A stretch of DNA of 64,000 nt, from assembly GCF_024347435.1 (NCBI RefSeq), contig NZ_AP025480.1, positions 806,001 to 870,000 of the forward strand, in the 5' to 3' direction. The translations under genes were made by a program, and so were the position numbers. Below the pieces are notes generated by a model, which did no database searches, was not told the origin of the DNA, and was given only the letters and a program-made list of their open reading frames with translations. Source of the stretch: Vibrio cyclitrophicus. GTDB lineage: Bacteria; Pseudomonadota; Gammaproteobacteria; Enterobacterales; Vibrionaceae. This document shows, in pieces, positions 49,709 to 61,240 of this stretch (the first letter of the stretch is position 1; the number at the start of each line of letters is the position of its first letter).

Positions 49709-50536
49709 TTATGCAGCTTTTCTCAAAATAGGGTCTAGCAAGCGACTTGGTAGAATTCTTTTCAATATCGCGAACACTTTAGTTGGGGTCGTAACTCGGT
49801 ATCTTAGCTTGGGCTTATCGGCTGTGAGTGCATGAAATACTGGCCCAACGCAGCTTTCAGGCGGCAGAACAAACGCGTTGTTTGATGATTCTTTTTCGAG
49901 TCGGTCTTTTTGCTGTTGGTAAGCTTTTTGATGTGCACTACCTGAAATCGATATCCATTTGTTAAATGCTTTCAGGGCGTTGGTTCTAAATTGAGTCTCA
50001 ATCGGACCAGGTTGCAGTAGAGAAATGTGGATACCACTGCCATGTAGCTCCAAGCGCAAGGTATCAGTCCATCCTTCAAGAGCGAACTTCGATGCATTAT
50101 AAGCACCACGATATTTCATTGCTGCAAAGCCTAGCACAGAACTGTTTTGTACAATGCGCCCTTCACCACGCTCGCGCATGTGAGGAAGAATTTGACAAAC
50201 TAAGTGATGCCAGCCAAAGAAGTTAGTTTCAAATTGCTCTCTAAGTCCTTGGATTGGTAAGTCCTCTAGTGCGCCAGCTTGGCCATAAGCCCCATTATTG
50301 AAGAGGCCGTATAATCCGTTCGGAGACAGTTCTAATGCTCGTTTTGCGCCTTGCTCGATGCTTTCCTGGTTGGAAAGATCCAGTTGGATACATGTGAGCC
50401 CTTCGTCTTGAAGACGTTTTACATCTTGTGGATCACGACAAGATGCGATGACATTAAAGCCGCGCTTTTGAAGTGCATGAGCACATGTGTAGCCAATACC
50501 CGTTGAGCAACCGGTAATAAGAATTGACTTGTTCAC
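49709..50536 (-). CDS. Short-chain dehydrogenase (YbbO-like)
   Basis: SDR of 275 residues with the nucleotide motif TGCSTGIGY, NNGAYG and the catalytic tetrad serine and YxxxK (YRGAYNASKFA). The first glycine loop with acidic end favours NADP(H). The substrate is unknown; E. coli YbbO is next to ybbN as here. It lies 43 bases after the epimerase gene on the same strand. Confidence 0.88.
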   Translation of the reverse strand: MNKSILITGCSTGIGYTCAHALQKRGFNVIASCRDPQDVKRLQDEGLTCIQLDLSNQESIEQGAKRALELSPNGLYGLFNNGAYGQAGALEDLPIQGLREQFETNFFGWHHLVCQILPHMRERGEGRIVQNSSVLGFAAMKYRGAYNASKFALEGWTDTLRLELHGSGIHISLLQPGPIETQFRTNALKAFNKWISISGSAHQKAYQQQKDRLEKESSNNAFVLPPESCVGPVFHALTADKPKLRYRVTTPTKVFAILKRILPSRLLDPILRKAA

Positions 50537-50579
50537 ACTTAATCCTTAATTAGAGTTTCTATTGTTCTAGGGTAAAGAA

Positions 50580-51494
50580 TTAGTCTTGATGTTGTAACAA
50601 GTTTTTCAGAGCAGGTTCGATTCTTGAATAACTAAAAATGAACCCCATCTCAGTGAGCTTCTTTGGCTTAGAGCGAATGCTGTCGAATAATAGACAAGAA
50701 GACTCACCCATGAGTAGCGACATTGCCCATTTAGGAGTGAAAAGGATATGCGGGCGTCGTAATTGCTTGGCTAATGTCCTACTAAAGTGTTTGTTGGTGA
50801 CGGGATGAGGGGCACACAGATTGAATTCTCCTTGAGCGTGAGGGATCGACAATAAGTGGTTTATGGCCCGAACCATATCAAGCATGTGAATCCATGGCAT
50901 GTACTGTTTCCCCGAGCCGAGAGGCCCACCAACTCCCAGTTTGTAGGGCGTCAGCATTTTCTTTAATGCACCGCCATTTTCGCCAAGAACAATGCCCGTG
51001 CGCAGCAAAACAACGCGCGTTTTGTCAGATTGAGCTCGTTTGGCGATTTCTTCCCAATGAGCACAAACTTCATGAGGAAAGCTTTCATCTTCCACTTCTA
51101 ATGTTTCATCAAACGGCTTTTGTTGTTGATCACCATAGTAGCCGACGGCTGAGCCGCTGATAAAAGCTTCAGGCGGGTTGCTACTGGCATGAACTAATTC
51201 GACCAGTTTTTCCGTAATGTGCCAGCGACTGTTACAAATCCTGTCTTTTTGCTCTGAACTCCAGCGCTTGTCAGCGATAGGCTCACCTGCAAGATTAACC
51301 ACCACATCGAAGTCATTGAGATCGCTTAGTTCATCCAGAGATTGAATGTAATGAAGATTATTCTGATTAAGGTGGTTTAGGCTTTGCTTTGCTTTTTCTG
51401 GGCTCCGCGTCAGTAATGTCACGTCATCAGTGTTCCAAGTCTTGATCAATTCTGAGCCAATAAATCCAGTACCACCAGTTAACAATATCTTCAT
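50580..51494 (-). CDS. TIGR01777-family epimerase (YfcH-like)
   Basis: Extended SDR of 304 residues with MKILLTGGTGFIGSEL, NLAGEPIADKRW and the SGSAVGYYG motif. It is predicted to bind NAD(P); the substrate is unknown. The ATG at 51492-51494 follows a GGGAG site; an upstream ATG at 51527 is rejected. It is divergent from the DUF1538 operon. Confidence 0.87.
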   Translation of the reverse strand: MKILLTGGTGFIGSELIKTWNTDDVTLLTRSPEKAKQSLNHLNQNNLHYIQSLDELSDLNDFDVVVNLAGEPIADKRWSSEQKDRICNSRWHITEKLVELVHASSNPPEAFISGSAVGYYGDQQQKPFDETLEVEDESFPHEVCAHWEEIAKRAQSDKTRVVLLRTGIVLGENGGALKKMLTPYKLGVGGPLGSGKQYMPWIHMLDMVRAINHLLSIPHAQGEFNLCAPHPVTNKHFSRTLAKQLRRPHILFTPKWAMSLLMGESSCLLFDSIRSKPKKLTEMGFIFSYSRIEPALKNLLQHQD

Positions 51495-51791
51495 ACCAAT
51501 CTCCCTATTAAACATAATTATAGACATGGCTTGTTTTTAATAGCCAACCAATACGAAAAAATAACTATAACGATCAGTTGGTTTCAATCGTGTGATAGTG
51601 AAATTACGACCGCAATAAACAGGTACCTGAATTTAAATTTTGATGATGGACTATGTACCTTTATCACACTTATGAACTTTACTCAGATAGGTTACCAACT
51701 GCGTAATATTTGTCACACAAGCAATGATAAGGATTTGCCATGATTATTAGTAATTGATAACCGAACATAATCGCAAACAAAAGGAGTCACG

Positions 51792-52526
51792 ATGACAGCA
51801 GTGCTTGCTTTGTTTCGAGCGATGTTAGGCAGTCTGAGAGATTTGTTACCGATTGTCGCGGTGATTGCTTTTTTTCAACTCGCGGTCCTCCAAGAGCCGC
51901 TTCCACATCTCTTTTCTATCCTTATTGGTTTGCTGCTGGTGGTTTTGGGTCTCACTTTCTTCATATTTGGACTCGAAATGGGACTTTTCCCGATTGGTGA
52001 ATCGATGGCTCAAGCATTTGCTCGTAAGGGGAGCGTGTTCTGGTTATTGACCTTTTCTTTTTGTTTGGGGTTTGGCACGACTATCGCTGAACCTGCATTA
52101 ACTGCGGTAGCAGCCGAGGCGGCCGAAGTCGCGGCTGAGGGAGGGGTAATCCCTAACTCTTTAGATGAAATGGAACACTACGCGAATGGCTTACGATTCA
52201 CTGTGGCGTTGTCAGTTGGTATCGCTATTTTACTCGGCGTATTGCGAATCCTAAAAGGCTGGCCAATTCAATACATGATTATTGGTGGTTATATTGGTGT
52301 CGTGGTGCTAACTGCATTTGCTCCTGAGAACATCATAGGCATTGCGTATGACTCTGGAGGGGTGACAACATCAACCATCACGGTTCCATTGGTTACAGCA
52401 TTAGGGGTTGGTTTAGCTTCGGCAATCAAGGGACGTAATCCGATGATTGATGGGTTTGGTTTGATTGCTTTTGCTTCCTTGCTACCGATGATGTTTGTGA
52501 TGGTTTATGGAATGGTGGTGACATGA
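51792..52526 (+). CDS. DUF1538 membrane protein, first subunit
   Basis: 244-residue multi-pass protein with six or so hydrophobic segments. Two blocks are also present in the next protein: [13 protein letters not shown] around residue 96 and [21 protein letters not shown] to [17 protein letters not shown] near the end. Conserved Asp, Gly and Thr in membrane segments suggest an ion or solute path. I recall a DUF1538 pair from a Halomonas species reported as a two-component Na+/H+ antiporter (UmpAB); I could not check this. It overlaps the next gene by 4 bases. Confidence 0.85.
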   Translation: MTAVLALFRAMLGSLRDLLPIVAVIAFFQLAVLQEPLPHLFSILIGLLLVVLGLTFFIFGLEMGLFPIGESMAQAFARKGSVFWLLTFSFCLGFGTTIAEPALTAVAAEAAEVAAEGGVIPNSLDEMEHYANGLRFTVALSVGIAILLGVLRILKGWPIQYMIIGGYIGVVVLTAFAPENIIGIAYDSGGVTTSTITVPLVTALGVGLASAIKGRNPMIDGFGLIAFASLLPMMFVMVYGMVVT

Positions 52527-53317
52527 TGAGCTTTCAGCAATTTTTGGATACCTTTCTTGGTACCGTGACTGATGTCATTCCAATTGGGGTCATTATTTTT
52601 GGCTTTCAGTTAGTGGTGCTGCGTAAACCTGTGACTAATTTAGCCAAAGTATTGCTAGGTTTTTTCTACGTCATTTTAGGGTTATCTTTGTTTTTGATGG
52701 GACTAGAGTTGGCCCTGTTTCCTCTAGGGGAAACGATGGCGATGCAGTTGACCGAGCCAAACTTTTTATCGGAATTTAAGATCAGCTCAGGACATGGGTT
52801 GGTGTGGTTTGACTATTATTGGGTTTATCTGTTTGCATTTTTTATTGGCTTTAGTACCACTATTGCCGAACCTTCTTTGATTGCCGTCGCGATTAAAGCG
52901 AACCAAGTTTCTGGTGGCAGCATTAGTATCAACGGGTTAAGAATTGCGGTTGCACTCGGTGTTGCTATTGGTATATCTCTTGGGAGCTATCGTATCGTTG
53001 CAGGCGACCCTATACATTACTACATTATTTTCGGCTATGTCATCGTCGTGATTCAGACCCTTTATGCCCCCAAATTAATCATCCCTCTCGCATACGATTC
53101 TGGCGGTGTAACCACATCAACGGTGACGGTACCCTTGGTGACCGCGCTAGGATTAGGACTTGCTTCAACCGTACCTGGACGTAATCCAGTGATCGATGGT
53201 TTCGGCTTGATTGCATTTGCCAGCTTATTTCCAATTATTTCGGTTATGGGTTATGCCCAAATAACTCATTGGTTAAACCGTATATACACCTCTAAGGAGA
53301 GTAAAGATGCGCTTTAA
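52523..53317 (+). CDS. DUF1538 membrane protein, second subunit
   Basis: 264-residue paralogue of the preceding protein with the same blocks: [13 protein letters not shown] and [21 protein letters not shown] followed by [17 protein letters not shown]. The extra length is a loop near residues 75-95 ([19 protein letters not shown]) with no equivalent in the first protein. Start ATG overlaps the previous stop (ATGA), and its own stop overlaps the PII-like start by 11 bases. The two subunits probably form a heterodimer. Confidence 0.85.
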   Translation: MMSFQQFLDTFLGTVTDVIPIGVIIFGFQLVVLRKPVTNLAKVLLGFFYVILGLSLFLMGLELALFPLGETMAMQLTEPNFLSEFKISSGHGLVWFDYYWVYLFAFFIGFSTTIAEPSLIAVAIKANQVSGGSISINGLRIAVALGVAIGISLGSYRIVAGDPIHYYIIFGYVIVVIQTLYAPKLIIPLAYDSGGVTTSTVTVPLVTALGLGLASTVPGRNPVIDGFGLIAFASLFPIISVMGYAQITHWLNRIYTSKESKDAL

Positions 53318-53657
53318 ACTGATCTTAGCGTTTGTAGAAGAGAGCAAGACAGACATCGTACTTGACGCCGCGCGTGATGCTGGAGCAACCGGGGCGACGG
53401 TGATTAACAATGCCAGAGGGCAAGGTTTAAACCAGAAACGTACCTTTTTTGGTTTGACGTTAGAGGTTCAAAAAGACGTGCTGCTGTTTGTCGTCGAGGA
53501 GCATCTAGCAAGGCATATTCTCGAAAGAATTAGTGAAGTGGGGGAGTTTGACCAAGAATCGGGACAGGGTATTGCGGTACAGATAGATGTCGAAGATGCC
53601 GTAGGGGTTGCGCATCAAGTAGAGAAGCTAACCAAGGTTGTGGAGGATGAACTATGA
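53307..53657 (+). CDS. PII-like (GlnB-family) regulatory protein
   Basis: 116-residue protein of the PII fold: [32 protein letters not shown] at the start, a T-loop-like ARGQGLNQKR and a C-terminal ESGQGIAVQIDVEDAVGV. The tyrosine used for uridylylation in GlnB is not evident. PII proteins sense nucleotides and gate membrane proteins such as AmtB, so a role in regulating the DUF1538 pair is likely by inference. It is embedded between overlapping reading frames. Confidence 0.82.
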   Translation: MRFKLILAFVEESKTDIVLDAARDAGATGATVINNARGQGLNQKRTFFGLTLEVQKDVLLFVVEEHLARHILERISEVGEFDQESGQGIAVQIDVEDAVGVAHQVEKLTKVVEDEL

Positions 53658-54061
53658 GTAGCAGCGAAAAAATCCGAGTAAGTGATGTGATGGCCAATAC
53701 TTATGTGATTATCGATGGGTTAACCACCGTGTTAGAAGCGATTGAGATGGCAAGAGACCACAAGGTAAAAGCGATTATCGTTGACAAGCGTCATGAGGAT
53801 GATGAATACGGCATTGTACTAATGAACGATATTGCTAAGAAAGTGCTTGCTAAGAACCGCTCTCCAAAGCGTACAAATGTTTATGAGATCATGACAAAAC
53901 CAGCCTTAAGCGTATCGGCAGATATGAACGTTAAGTATTGTGCTCGTTTGTTTGAGCGCTTTGGTATCAGCCGTGCTCCGGTGGTCTGTGATAATAAGAT
54001 AGTCGGTATGGTTAGTTACAATAATATCGTGATCAATGGTATGGCGAGAGATGACGTTTAA
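53654..54061 (+). CDS. CBS-domain pair protein
   Basis: 135-residue protein built from two CBS motifs: VSDVMANTYVIIDGLTTVLEAIEMA and EIMTKPALSVSADMNVKYCARLFERFGISRAPVV. Such modules bind adenine nucleotides and regulate partners. Its ATG overlaps the PII-like stop by 4 bases, which makes it the fourth coupled gene of the operon. Confidence 0.88.
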   Translation: MSSSEKIRVSDVMANTYVIIDGLTTVLEAIEMARDHKVKAIIVDKRHEDDEYGIVLMNDIAKKVLAKNRSPKRTNVYEIMTKPALSVSADMNVKYCARLFERFGISRAPVVCDNKIVGMVSYNNIVINGMARDDV

Positions 54062-54108
54062 CCTTTCAATACGTACAATAGACACATAATTTTTATGGAG
54101 AAGTATGT

Positions 54109-54654
54109 GTGAAATTATTTTTTACTTCCGATCTACACGGATCGCTACCAGCTACTGAAAAGGCATTAGAACTTTATCAAGCGTCTGGTGCGCAATATTT
54201 AGTTCTATTGGGTGATATTCTGAATCATGGTCCAAGAAACCCGATTCCTGAGGGATATAATCCGCCTGCGGTCGCAGAAAAGTTAAATGCGTTTTCAGAA
54301 GAGATTATCGCCGTTCGCGGTAATTGCGATAGCGAAGTGGATCAGATGTTGCTGTCTTTCCCGATGATGATGGATTATTCATGGGTACTGTTAGAGTCTG
54401 GCGCGCGTATCTTCTTAACTCATGGTCACCTTTATAACACCAACAAGCGACCTGTATTAAAAGCGGGTGATGTAATTGCGCACGGGCATACTCACATCCC
54501 TGTTGCAGAATACCAAGATGGTGTATTTATCTTCAATCCAAGCTCAGTCACGTTTCCAAGAGATGGTCATGCCGCTAGCTATGGCATCTATGAAAACAAC
54601 ACATTTCAAGTGATTAGCCTCGAAGGCGACTTGCTTGTGAGTGGCAATCTATAA
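54109..54654 (+). CDS. yfcE: Phosphodiesterase YfcE
   Basis: Calcineurin-like metallophosphoesterase of 181 residues with the dimetal motifs FTSDLHGS, LLGDILNHGPRN, RGNCDSE, THGH and HGHTHIP. E. coli YfcE is a Mn2+-dependent phosphodiesterase with unknown physiological substrate. The start is the GTG at 54109, preceded by GGAG. It follows the CBS gene by 47 bases and may be cotranscribed. Confidence 0.92.
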   Translation: MKLFFTSDLHGSLPATEKALELYQASGAQYLVLLGDILNHGPRNPIPEGYNPPAVAEKLNAFSEEIIAVRGNCDSEVDQMLLSFPMMMDYSWVLLESGARIFLTHGHLYNTNKRPVLKAGDVIAHGHTHIPVAEYQDGVFIFNPSSVTFPRDGHAASYGIYENNTFQVISLEGDLLVSGNL

Positions 54655-54792
54655 ACTGGTCGTCGTGAGTAAACCGATCAGAGACTTATGAATACTACAG
54701 TCGCCGATTGAGTAGAGTCGTTGATTTGAGTGCCTCAGTTAATTAAAAACAACAGTTAATTGAGGCTAAATAGCTAAACCCTTCTGGAACGC

Positions 54793-55101
54793 TTATTTTG
54801 AGTCTACGTGGCCAAGATCTTTATCTGGAGCAATGATGTTTCGAACTCTTTGCTTCAGTACTTTAGCTTCAGGAAAGCCTCCATCTGCTTTTCTTTCCCA
54901 AATTTGCACGCCATTACAAAAGATTTCGAACCTGCCTCCTGTGCCTGGGTTCAAACTCACTTGCTCTATTTCTTCACTGAAAGTATGCAGTAATTCTTGG
55001 CACAACCAACTAGAGCGAAGCATCCAATTACATTGACGACAATAGTGTATGGATATAGATGCTTTAGTGATTGATGATGCTTTGTCTGAGCTTGTATTCA
55101 T
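54793..55101 (-). CDS. SelW/Rdx-type thioredoxin-fold protein
   Basis: 102-residue protein of the SelT/SelW/SelH (Rdx) family. The redox motif is HYCRQCNWM with ordinary cysteines where eukaryotic homologues have selenocysteine, and the GTGGRFEIFCNGVQIWERK block is typical. Probable thiol-disulfide function. It converges on yfcE and lies near toxS, as in several Vibrio. Confidence 0.85.
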   Translation of the reverse strand: MNTSSDKASSITKASISIHYCRQCNWMLRSSWLCQELLHTFSEEIEQVSLNPGTGGRFEIFCNGVQIWERKADGGFPEAKVLKQRVRNIIAPDKDLGHVDSK

Positions 55102-55264
55102 TGGACGTCCTTTAAGTATGAGTAAATCCTGATACCAACATCATGACTTCAATGAGAATACAGATGCTACAGGTAATAAAAAAAAGGAGCATCATGCCCC
55201 TTTTTCTATTGGTATACCGTTTAAGGTTGCACAGCTATGGGTATGAGGTAGGAGCTATTCGACC

Positions 55265-55780
55265 TTAGTTTGAAAACAATACTGTAGAACCGTGATTCAA
55301 GCTAGTGAGTAACAGCGTTTTCGTGTTCACAATATCAATTCGACGGCTCTGTTCTGCATCCATCTTGATAACCTGAGTGATTAGGTTTAGCTGCTCTTCA
55401 GAGAAATCTTGGCGCTGGGCCGAAGTCACATCCTTAAACTCAGTAGGAGAGACAAGTAAGTAGTTGTCATTGATATCCCATTGACCCGTTTCTGAAATGT
55501 TGATCACATTCGCTGGTGCAGTTTGTGTGCTATATAGCCTAACTATCGACATTCTTAAGTAAGTGCCATTAGGTAAGTATTTTGCGTTGGAAGATAGTTC
55601 AACCTTACGAAGTGGGCCAATCGAGTCAGCTTGTTTGTTGTCAGTGATCAGAGTCACCATTTTTGACTGCCACTCGTGCTGAGTAAGTAGTCGCTCGACT
55701 TTTGCATCACTTCCCCAATACAACCAACCACTTAGGAATGCAGACAGGACCAGTAAAATAATGGATACTTTTAATTTCAT
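55265..55780 (-). CDS. toxS: ToxR effector ToxS
   Basis: 171-residue inner-membrane protein with one N-terminal membrane segment (VSIILLVLSAFLSGWLYWG) and a periplasmic domain that stabilises ToxR and senses bile. It lies 1 base after toxR and is encoded in the same operon. It ends without a visible strong terminator before the next convergent gene. Confidence 0.93.
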   Translation of the reverse strand: MKLKVSIILLVLSAFLSGWLYWGSDAKVERLLTQHEWQSKMVTLITDNKQADSIGPLRKVELSSNAKYLPNGTYLRMSIVRLYSTQTAPANVINISETGQWDINDNYLLVSPTEFKDVTSAQRQDFSEEQLNLITQVIKMDAEQSRRIDIVNTKTLLLTSLNHGSTVLFSN

Positions 55781-55781
55781 A

Positions 55782-56690
55782 TTACTGATTACCTTTACAA
55801 ATGTCGTTTAAATCCGCCTGGTTAGCGTAAATTCTAAGGGTTACATTTTCACTCGAATATTCTTGAGGGTGAATATAGTTAAGAGCAAGATTATTGGTTT
55901 GACCGCCTGTCGCAATCACTTCAGCTGGCTTTAGCATTCCTGTGTGATTGGTATTGTAATGCAACACACATTTTTCTATGGCTGGTAGCCAACTGGATAG
56001 ATCAGGGTGATTGATTGGTGATTGTACTTTCACGCCGTCAACCTCAGCTAACGTGCGAAACTCTGATTCTGCAGGATTAGTAAACGTCAAAACCAGAATA
56101 GGCATGATGAAAGCTGCAAGCAGTAACGAAAACGTTAGCCATTTATTGTTGTTGGTCGAAGCTAAAACGGGCGTTATGGTTGGCTCGACCTCAACTTTTG
56201 TCTCTTGAATTTTCGTGATTGGTGTTAGTTCTATGGTTTCAGATGCGATATCTTCGGTCGTCGTAGTATGTGCAAATGTCAAGATTGGTTCGACGTCATT
56301 TTCTGCAATTTCAGTCATCATTGACTGGTCACTTGATGAAAGTGGTGCAGAACGCTCAACAGTGGCAATAAATTGGTAACCCCGTTTTGGAACGGTCTTA
56401 ACGAACTCTGGAGATTTGGTCGAGTCTTTCAGCATCTTTCTCAGTGTCGATACTGCTTGCGTTAAGCTTGAGTCATCGACCTCAAAGCCTTGGTCTCGCC
56501 AAACATATTCGTGCAATTCATTGCGAGTGATAACTTCATTGGGCCTTTCTGACAGCATTAGGAGAATGCGGCTTTCATTGCTACCAAGACGTACGACTTC
56601 GCCGTCGCTCATTTGGTCAACAAGTGAATTGCTATTTGGATCGAATACGAACCGCTGTGCGAGAATAAACTTTGTGCCGATATTGCTCAT
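55782..56690 (-). CDS. toxR: Transmembrane transcriptional activator ToxR
   Basis: 302-residue activator with an N-terminal OmpR-type winged helix (residues 10-110; SLTQAVSTLRKMLKD and KTVPKRGYQFIA), an acidic tether, a membrane span (WLTFSLLLAAFIMPILVLTF) and a periplasmic part with two cysteines (KCVLHYN and DICKGN) that can form a disulfide. In Vibrio it controls porins such as ompU and ompT. It is divergent from htpG. Confidence 0.96.
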   Translation of the reverse strand: MSNIGTKFILAQRFVFDPNSNSLVDQMSDGEVVRLGSNESRILLMLSERPNEVITRNELHEYVWRDQGFEVDDSSLTQAVSTLRKMLKDSTKSPEFVKTVPKRGYQFIATVERSAPLSSSDQSMMTEIAENDVEPILTFAHTTTTEDIASETIELTPITKIQETKVEVEPTITPVLASTNNNKWLTFSLLLAAFIMPILVLTFTNPAESEFRTLAEVDGVKVQSPINHPDLSSWLPAIEKCVLHYNTNHTGMLKPAEVIATGGQTNNLALNYIHPQEYSSENVTLRIYANQADLNDICKGNQ

Positions 56691-56856
56691 TGAATTCTTC
56701 TATTTTTGGATGATTTTGGGTGCGAAATAGACAAATTAGAGGTGAAGTTCGTCTGATTCTTCACCAAATTATGGCTTCTTTTATGTTCTTTTATATTTAT
56801 CAGGCTCAAGGATAATAAAAACAGATCAAAAAAACAGTGTTTTTATGATTTTTGAC

Positions 56857-56884
56857 CTTGAATTTACAATTGTCATCCTCATGT
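56857..56884 (+). promoter_or_regulatory. Sigma-32 promoter of htpG
   Basis: CTTGAA (56857-56862), 14 bases, CCTCATGT (56877-56884), close to the heat-shock consensus CTTGAAA-N(11-16)-CCCCATNT; 77 bases before the ATG. This heat-shock promoter is close to toxR, as known in V. cholerae. Confidence 0.8.
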
Positions 56885-56961
56885 TAATGAACATATGAGA
56901 GGTATTCAATATAACGCCCCTGTATTTGTTCAACATAAAGTATAGATGTTTTGGAGTAAAA

Positions 56962-58866
56962 ATGAGCGAAACGGCAACGCAAAATAAAGAGACTCGTGGC
57001 TTTCAATCTGAAGTAAAACAGCTACTTCATCTGATGATTCACTCACTGTATTCAAACAAAGAAATTTTCCTACGAGAGTTGATTTCTAACGCATCTGACG
57101 CGGCTGACAAGCTTCGTTTTCAAGCGCTATCGAATGGTGACCTCTACCAAGGTGACGCGGATCTAGGTGTTAAACTGTCGTTTAATGCGGAAGCAAATAC
57201 TTTAACGATTTCTGACAACGGTATCGGCATGAGCCGCGACAACGTTATTGAGCATTTAGGTACGATCGCGAAGTCAGGCACTGCAGACTTTTTCTCAAAG
57301 TTGTCTGAAGATCAGAGCAAAGACTCTCAGCTGATCGGTCAATTTGGTGTTGGTTTTTATTCTGCATTTATCGTGGCAGACGCAGTAACTGTTCGCACTC
57401 GTGCAGCGGGCCTAGCGAGCAATGAAGCCGTTCAATGGCACTCTGCAGGTGAAGGTGATTACACCATTGAAGACATCACTAAAGAGTCTCGCGGTACCGA
57501 CATCATTCTTCATATGCGTGAAGACGGCAAAGAGTTCTTAAATGAATGGCGTTTGCGTGAAGTGATCGGTAAATACTCTGACCACATCGGTATCCCGGTT
57601 TCTATCTTAACAGCCGTTAAAGATGACGAAGGTAAAGATACCGAGGAGGAGCATTGGGAACAGATCAATAAAGCGCAAGCACTTTGGACCCGCAACAAAT
57701 CTGATATCGAGAAAGAAGAATACCAAGAGTTCTACAAACATGTATCTCACGACTTTGCTGATCCATTAACATGGAGCCACAACAAAGTTGAAGGTAAGAA
57801 CGACTACACAAGCTTGCTTTACATCCCAGCGAAAGCTCCTTGGGATATGATGAACCGTGACCATAAGAGTGGCTTGAAACTCTACGTGCAGCGTGTATTC
57901 ATTATGGATGATGCTGAACAATTCATGCCATCTTACATGCGTTTCGTTCGTGGTTTAATTGACTCAAATGATCTGCCTCTCAACGTGTCTCGTGAAATTC
58001 TCCAAGACAACAAGGTAACTCAATCTCTACGTGGTGCATGTACTAAACGTGTTCTAACGATGCTTGAGCGTATGGCAAAGAATGATAACGATAAGTACCT
58101 AGAGTTTTGGAAAGAGTTTGGCCTAGTGATGAAAGAAGGCCCAGCGGAAGACATGGCTAACAAAGAGAAGATCGCTGGTCTACTTCGTTTCTCATCTACG
58201 GAAGTAGACTCTGCAGAGCAAACCATCAGCCTTGCTTCTTATGTTGAGCGCATGAAAGAAGGCCAAGACAAGATTTACTATCTAACTGCTGATAGCTACG
58301 CAGCCGCTAAGAACAGCCCTCACTTAGAGCAGTTTAAAGCCAAAGGCATTGAAGTGGTTCTAATGTACGATCGCATTGACGAGTACGTGATGAACTACCT
58401 AACGGACTTCGACGGTAAGCAGTTCCAGTCAATCACTAAAGCTGGCTTAGATCTAAGCAAGTTTGAAGGTGAAGAAGAGAAAGAGAAGCAAAAAGAGACA
58501 GAAGAAGAGTTCAAATCTGTTGTCGAACGCACTCAAGCTTACCTTGGAAATCGTGTTAAAGAAGTTCGTACTACTTTCAAGCTAGCAACAACGCCAGCAG
58601 TCGTTGTCACTGACGACTTCGAAATGGGTACGCAAATGGCTAAACTTCTTGAAGCTGCTGGCCAAGCGGCACCTGAAGTTAAGTACATTTTTGAGATTAA
58701 CCCTGAGCATGCTCTGGTTAAACAAATGGCAGATGAAGCGGACGAGCAAGCGTTCGGTCGTTGGGTTGAGTTACTCCTTGGCCAGGCTATGCTAGCTGAA
58801 AAAGGCTCAATGGAAGATCCGTCACAATTCTTGGGTGCAATCAACGAGCTACTAACAAAGCGTTAG
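56962..58866 (+). CDS. htpG: Chaperone HtpG (Hsp90)
   Basis: Bacterial Hsp90, 634 residues. The ATPase domain shows [28 protein letters not shown] and [11 protein letters not shown]; the middle domain carries the catalytic arginine region [10 protein letters not shown]. Twelve extra codons upstream are in frame but not typical, and [10 protein letters not shown] is chosen with a GGAG-like site. A sigma-32 promoter lies 77 bases upstream. Confidence 0.97.
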   Translation: MSETATQNKETRGFQSEVKQLLHLMIHSLYSNKEIFLRELISNASDAADKLRFQALSNGDLYQGDADLGVKLSFNAEANTLTISDNGIGMSRDNVIEHLGTIAKSGTADFFSKLSEDQSKDSQLIGQFGVGFYSAFIVADAVTVRTRAAGLASNEAVQWHSAGEGDYTIEDITKESRGTDIILHMREDGKEFLNEWRLREVIGKYSDHIGIPVSILTAVKDDEGKDTEEEHWEQINKAQALWTRNKSDIEKEEYQEFYKHVSHDFADPLTWSHNKVEGKNDYTSLLYIPAKAPWDMMNRDHKSGLKLYVQRVFIMDDAEQFMPSYMRFVRGLIDSNDLPLNVSREILQDNKVTQSLRGACTKRVLTMLERMAKNDNDKYLEFWKEFGLVMKEGPAEDMANKEKIAGLLRFSSTEVDSAEQTISLASYVERMKEGQDKIYYLTADSYAAAKNSPHLEQFKAKGIEVVLMYDRIDEYVMNYLTDFDGKQFQSITKAGLDLSKFEGEEEKEKQKETEEEFKSVVERTQAYLGNRVKEVRTTFKLATTPAVVVTDDFEMGTQMAKLLEAAGQAAPEVKYIFEINPEHALVKQMADEADEQAFGRWVELLLGQAMLAEKGSMEDPSQFLGAINELLTKR

Positions 58867-59900
<1,034 letters not shown>

Positions 59901-59937
59901 TTGGCTAACAGCCAGTTTTAGAATTTGATATATTAGA

Positions 59938-59962
59938 AGCGACCTTACGGGTCGCTTTTTTT
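59938..59962 (+). terminator. adk terminator
   Basis: AGCGACC-ttac-GGGTCGCT followed by a seven-T run. Confidence 0.85.
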
Positions 59963-60169
59963 GTTCCAAATTTTAGTACGATACCAATCTCGATAAGTTT
60001 GATTGCACATGATTCAAGATTATTAGTCCTGATGATAGATAGCAGTGTGGAGCTTGAGGTACCTCATGTTCAGAATGATTATTCAAACATTTGGTATACA
60101 CAATGATCTTGAACTTATTCCGATTAGTATATTACTTTCCAGAAAATCACATATTAGTCTCAGGTATCT

Positions 60170-61132
60170 ATGGAAAATAATAAAAAGCAGGGCGTTTTAC
60201 TGGTGAACTTAGGGACTCCAGATTCGGCAACCCCGGCTGGCGTTCGTCGATTTTTGAGTGAATTCTTACATGACAAGCGAGTGGTAAACCTAACTCGTTG
60301 GCTCTGGTGTCCAATCCTGCATGGTGTAATCTTACCGATTCGAGCTCCGAAAGTGGCTAAATTGTATCAGTCTGTGTGGATGGACGATGGATCACCGCTG
60401 CTTGTGTACTCACAAAGACAAGCTGAGAAACTGCAGAAGAAATTGCAAATGCCTGTTGCGTTGGGTATGACCTATGGCAACCCAAGTCTTAAGACGGGTG
60501 TCGAACAGCTGATGGAGAAGGGCGTCGAAGACATCATCGTACTACCTCTGTACCCTCAGTACTCTGGAACAACGACAGCGGCTGTTTCTGATGGTTTAAC
60601 TAAAGCCTTTAAACAGATGTCTGTGATTCCAAGCTACCGCTTTATTCGTGACTACTACGCGCATCCAAGTTACGCAAAAGCACTGGCTGAAAGCGTTCGT
60701 AGCCATTGGGATAAAAATGGCAGAGCCGATCATTTAGTGTGTTCTTTCCATGGTATCCCTAAGCGATTGGCAGATGAGGGTGATATTTACCCGCAGCATT
60801 GCGAAGCGACGACAAAATTACTGGCTGCAGAGTTAGAGTTGTCAGAGGACGATATTACCATGACGTACCAGTCTCGGTTTGGTCGAGAAGAGTGGTTGAA
60901 GCCTTACACTGACGAGACGCTGGAATCACTGCCGAGCAAGGGCATCAAAAAGATCGATATCATGGCACCTGCATTCTCAGTTGACTGTCTGGAAACGTTG
61001 GAAGAGATTTCGGACCAGTGCAAAGAGACCTTCATTGAAGCTGGTGGTTCAGACTTTAGCTATATTATGTGTCTCAACGACAGGGACTCGCATATTGATA
61101 TGATGGCAGAGCTAGTGGCGATTCATCGCTAA
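60170..61132 (+). CDS. hemH: Ferrochelatase
   Basis: Inserts iron into protoporphyrin IX, the last step of haem synthesis. The 320 residues show [12 protein letters not shown] at the start, [11 protein letters not shown], the metal-binding SFHGIPKR with its histidine, and the [14 protein letters not shown] block with the catalytic glutamate. It ends at a strong bidirectional terminator facing the peptide transporter gene. Confidence 0.97.
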   Translation: MENNKKQGVLLVNLGTPDSATPAGVRRFLSEFLHDKRVVNLTRWLWCPILHGVILPIRAPKVAKLYQSVWMDDGSPLLVYSQRQAEKLQKKLQMPVALGMTYGNPSLKTGVEQLMEKGVEDIIVLPLYPQYSGTTTAAVSDGLTKAFKQMSVIPSYRFIRDYYAHPSYAKALAESVRSHWDKNGRADHLVCSFHGIPKRLADEGDIYPQHCEATTKLLAAELELSEDDITMTYQSRFGREEWLKPYTDETLESLPSKGIKKIDIMAPAFSVDCLETLEEISDQCKETFIEAGGSDFSYIMCLNDRDSHIDMMAELVAIHR

Positions 61133-61171
61133 CGACTGTTTACTGGCAACAGCACTTCACATAATAGAAAT

Positions 61172-61204
61172 AAAAAAGGACTGCTCATTGAGCAGTCCTT
61201 TTTT
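61172..61204. terminator. Bidirectional terminator, hemH / POT transporter
   Basis: Perfect 15-bp stem AAAAAAGGACTGCTC / GAGCAGTCCTTTTTT. Confidence 0.92.
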
Positions 61205-61240
61205 ATTTTGATGTTTCGTCTAGTAATAGACGCTTAGCTA

